7,718 bases of DNA from contig CALKAL010000167.1 of the NCBI GenBank assembly GCA_937983065.1, forward strand, positions 1-7,718. The letters run 5' to 3'. The translations under genes and the position numbers were made by a program. The stretch is from an uncultured Bacillaceae bacterium (GTDB taxonomy: Bacteria > Bacillota > Bacilli > Bacillales > Alkalibacillaceae). The notes below the pieces were generated by a model that saw only the letters and a program-made list of their open reading frames with translations, had not been told where the DNA came from and searched no databases. This document shows, in pieces, positions 6,284-7,718 of this stretch (the first letter of the stretch is position 1; every line of letters begins with the position of its first letter).

Positions 6284-6730
6284 ATTTTAAGTTATATAAA
6301 ATTAATCGTTGATGAACATAAAAAGGATAAAGATCTCGGATTTGAAGGAGGAAAAGATTTAGGCTTCATCATGACGACTGGACTCGCAATCGGAAACTTA
6401 GGTGCCTTGTCCGCACCCATTTTAAGTGGCTATTTTGATATTGGGGCAATGCTACCTTGGTTAATGTTTTTAATCGGAGCAAATATTGTTTTGTACACAT
6501 ACTACAGTAAACGAATGAGCAAAAGCCGAACTAAAACGTTAAAACAAATGGGGTTCGTTTTCCCACTAATCGTTGCTTTACCTTTTGTGAATTTTGCAAT
6601 TAACTTAACGAGTCACGGCTATCTCAATACGTTTTCAGCGATTTACGTCCTTATTTACTTGCTCCTCGTTGCCGCGATCTATTACGGAATGCGTCGTTTA
6701 TATAACGAAAACAAATTTATGCTTGAGTAA
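6284..6730 (+). pseudogene. 3' remnant of a multi-pass membrane protein gene
   Basis: The frame is open from 6284 to the stop at 6728-6730. The first ATG is at 6371 (119 residues), but it has no properly spaced ribosome binding site: a GGAGG at 6347-6351 is 19 nt away and is itself readable as Gly-Gly in the same frame. The 29 codons upstream of the ATG read like protein (DEHKKDKDLGFEGGKDLGF) and contain no ATG, GTG or TTG. This suggests a gene that has lost its 5' end. The product has about four hydrophobic segments, starting near TTGLAIGNLGALSAPILSG, AMLPWLMFLIGANIVLY, FVFPLIVALPFVNFAINL and YLNTFSAIYVLIYLLLVAA, with basic loops. The Gly/Pro-rich first segment recalls motif C of MFS transporters, but the family is not established. 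No EAA motif is seen, so it is not an ABC permease. A strong terminator follows, as expected for a genuine gene end. Confidence 0.6.
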
Positions 6731-6735
6731 ACAGT

Positions 6736-6770
6736 CAGTCATCTCTTTAATAGGAGATGGCTGTTTTTTT
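6736..6770 (+). terminator. Intrinsic terminator behind the membrane protein remnant
   Basis: CAGTCATCTC (6736-6745) pairs with GAGATGGCTG (6754-6763), ten pairs including one G-U, around an 8-nt loop, followed by seven Ts (6764-6770). It begins five nt after the stop codon and is a textbook Rho-independent terminator on the plus strand. Confidence 0.9.
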
Positions 6771-6886
6771 ATTCTCCTCGCCTGTTAAACGACTAAAACA
6801 GACAATCTTCAGCTTTTTTGATAGTAACCTCGATCATTTTTTCAAACACAATCTTTCCACTAACCAAAATTAGTAGTAATTTACCA

Positions 6887-6914
6887 TTGAAAATATATTG
6901 AATTTTTTTATAAT
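6887..6914 (+). promoter_or_regulatory. Sigma-A-type promoter of the unknown lipoprotein gene
   Basis: The -35 box TTGAAA (6887-6892) and a perfect -10 box TATAAT (6909-6914) are separated by 16 nt. Transcription would start near 6921, about 40 nt before the ATG at 6963. With a terminator upstream at 6736-6770, the gene is a single transcription unit. The remaining DNA at 6771-6886 shows nothing I can name. Confidence 0.7.
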
Positions 6915-6962
6915 TGAAATAATTAATTATAGAAGCGGCAAAGAAAGGAGGGATTTACAAAG

Positions 6963-7607
6963 ATGATTAAGAGAATATTTGTTTCCAGTCTCATTTTCAC
7001 TACCCTAGTTGCCTGCCAATCAGAAGAGTCTGCAAATGATCAAAACTTAGACAATCTTGCATTAAGCACCGAGGTTAGCACCACTAGTGATGACCTCGTA
7101 TATGAGCATGATGGTTATTACGAAGTGAACACGATTGATGAATTAATGGCATCTCAATATATCGTCAAAGGAAAAGTCGTAGATATTTTAGGACCTTATG
7201 AAACCGAGGACTTAATTAATGAAGATTTTCTTAAATATGATGATTACTTTAAATTTCATACCGACATCGTTATTGAAGTAGATGACTATTTAGGAGAAGC
7301 TTTACCTTTTGAAGAAATTGTCGTTAGAAGAGAAGGTGGAAAAATCGATGATCGAGTACACATCACTGAGTTTGAAAACTTTGCGGTAGGTGATGAAGTC
7401 ATTATTTTTAACTTAGAAAATGATCCCGAAAGATATACGCAAATCTCTGAAGGATATAAACCTGAACAATATTTTTCCTTACTCATGAATACAACATTTA
7501 AAAAAGAAAATAATAACGAATTTGTCCGTCTCGACGGTGTTTTTGAATTTGATCGGAATGAAAAAGTGACGATGGATATGTTTGAAGAGAAACTAAGTAA
7601 AAACTGA
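6963..7607 (+). CDS. Acidic lipoprotein of unknown function
   Basis: This 214-residue protein has a lipoprotein signal peptide: KR at 3-4, a hydrophobic stretch, and the lipobox LVAC with Cys18. A low-complexity Asn/Asp/Ser/Thr linker runs to about residue 45. The mature part is strongly acidic and looks like one soluble domain rich in beta strands (YIVKGKVVDIL, TDIVIEVDDYLG, EIVVRREGG, VGDEVIIFNL). It has the layout of small Bacillus cell-surface proteins in which a 'lasa.YIVkGkV' strand leads and a GDEVIIF strand follows. I do not recognise a named family, catalytic motif or ligand site. The ATG is preceded by AAAGGAGGG with GGAGG 11 nt upstream, and by its own promoter. It should be anchored to the outer face of the membrane. 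Its location beside the peptide operon does not imply a shared role, since it is separated by a terminator and faces the other way. Confidence 0.88.
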   Translation: MIKRIFVSSLIFTTLVACQSEESANDQNLDNLALSTEVSTTSDDLVYEHDGYYEVNTIDELMASQYIVKGKVVDILGPYETEDLINEDFLKYDDYFKFHTDIVIEVDDYLGEALPFEEIVVRREGGKIDDRVHITEFENFAVGDEVIIFNLENDPERYTQISEGYKPEQYFSLLMNTTFKKENNNEFVRLDGVFEFDRNEKVTMDMFEEKLSKN

Positions 7608-7670
7608 GAGCCATCTTAACAGCCCACAATTACCTATTTTACAATATAGTTAAAGTTGACCAGAAATTTA

Positions 7671-7704
7671 AAGAGGTTAGCACAAAAAATTGTCCTAACC
7701 TCTT
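7671..7704 (+). terminator. Imperfect terminator near the right edge
   Basis: AAGAGGTTAG (7671-7680) pairs perfectly with CTAACCTCTT (7695-7704). After one C-C mismatch the inner ACAA and TTGT (7682-7685 and 7690-7693) continue the stem to an AAAA loop. The 3' flank CTCTTATCTTT is T-rich but interrupted. It lies about 63 nt after the lipoprotein stop and probably ends that transcript. It could also serve a convergent gene beyond the edge. Confidence 0.6.
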
Positions 7705-7718
7705 CTCTTATCTTTAAA

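Noticed and set aside
6264..6298. TTGACT followed by TATATA as a promoter for the membrane protein remnant
   Set aside because: The spacing is 23 nt, too long, and AT-rich DNA yields such matches by chance.
6312..6362. Sixteen-codon ORF starting MNIKRIKISD, as a leader peptide ahead of the membrane gene
   Set aside because: It has no ribosome binding site, and the overlapping frame gives a better explanation as truncated membrane-protein coding sequence.

Overview
The window looks like chromosomal DNA of a low-GC Gram-positive bacterium, most likely a member of the Bacillaceae. The signs are AT-rich intergenic DNA, strong AGGAGG-type ribosome binding sites, GTG starts, sigma-A-type promoters, two lipoproteins with a lipobox, and an oligopeptide transporter locus ordered like the Bacillus app operon. 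No RNA gene, insertion sequence, phage gene or CRISPR system is visible.

Positions 1-348 hold no gene. They contain three 52-bp repeat units (102-252) with conserved arms and a 16-nt variable centre, then a perfect 13-bp hairpin (271-308) at the end of the main operon. From 5935 down to 349 the minus strand carries one probable five-gene operon: a helix-turn-helix/cupin regulator, an OppD-type ATPase, an OppF-type ATPase, a cytosolic M19-family dipeptidase and a peptide-binding lipoprotein. The gaps are 28-64 nt. A promoter with a perfect TATAAT lies about 175-200 bp upstream of the regulator gene, and the leader between them holds a palindrome and a small terminator-like hairpin. The operon reads as uptake of short peptides followed by cleavage inside the cell, under control of its own first gene.

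The most notable point is that no permease gene is present. In the app-type gene order the two membrane subunits should follow the binding protein, but here the operon runs straight into the hairpin and the repeats. Either the membrane subunits have been lost or moved, or this system borrows permeases from elsewhere. The dipeptidase has His-x-His where M19 enzymes usually have the His-x-Asp metal ligand pair, and the OppF-type ATPase has changes next to Walker B and the H-loop.

On the plus strand, 6284-6730 is the intact 3' end of a membrane protein gene that has lost its front, with a good terminator behind it. A possible second scrap of coding sequence lies at 6168-6272 in another frame. 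After that, 6963-7607 encodes an acidic lipoprotein of unknown function with its own promoter, followed by an imperfect terminator near the right edge. I see no convincing new multi-gene system. The repeat array, the permease-less operon and the unusual metal site are the points worth following.
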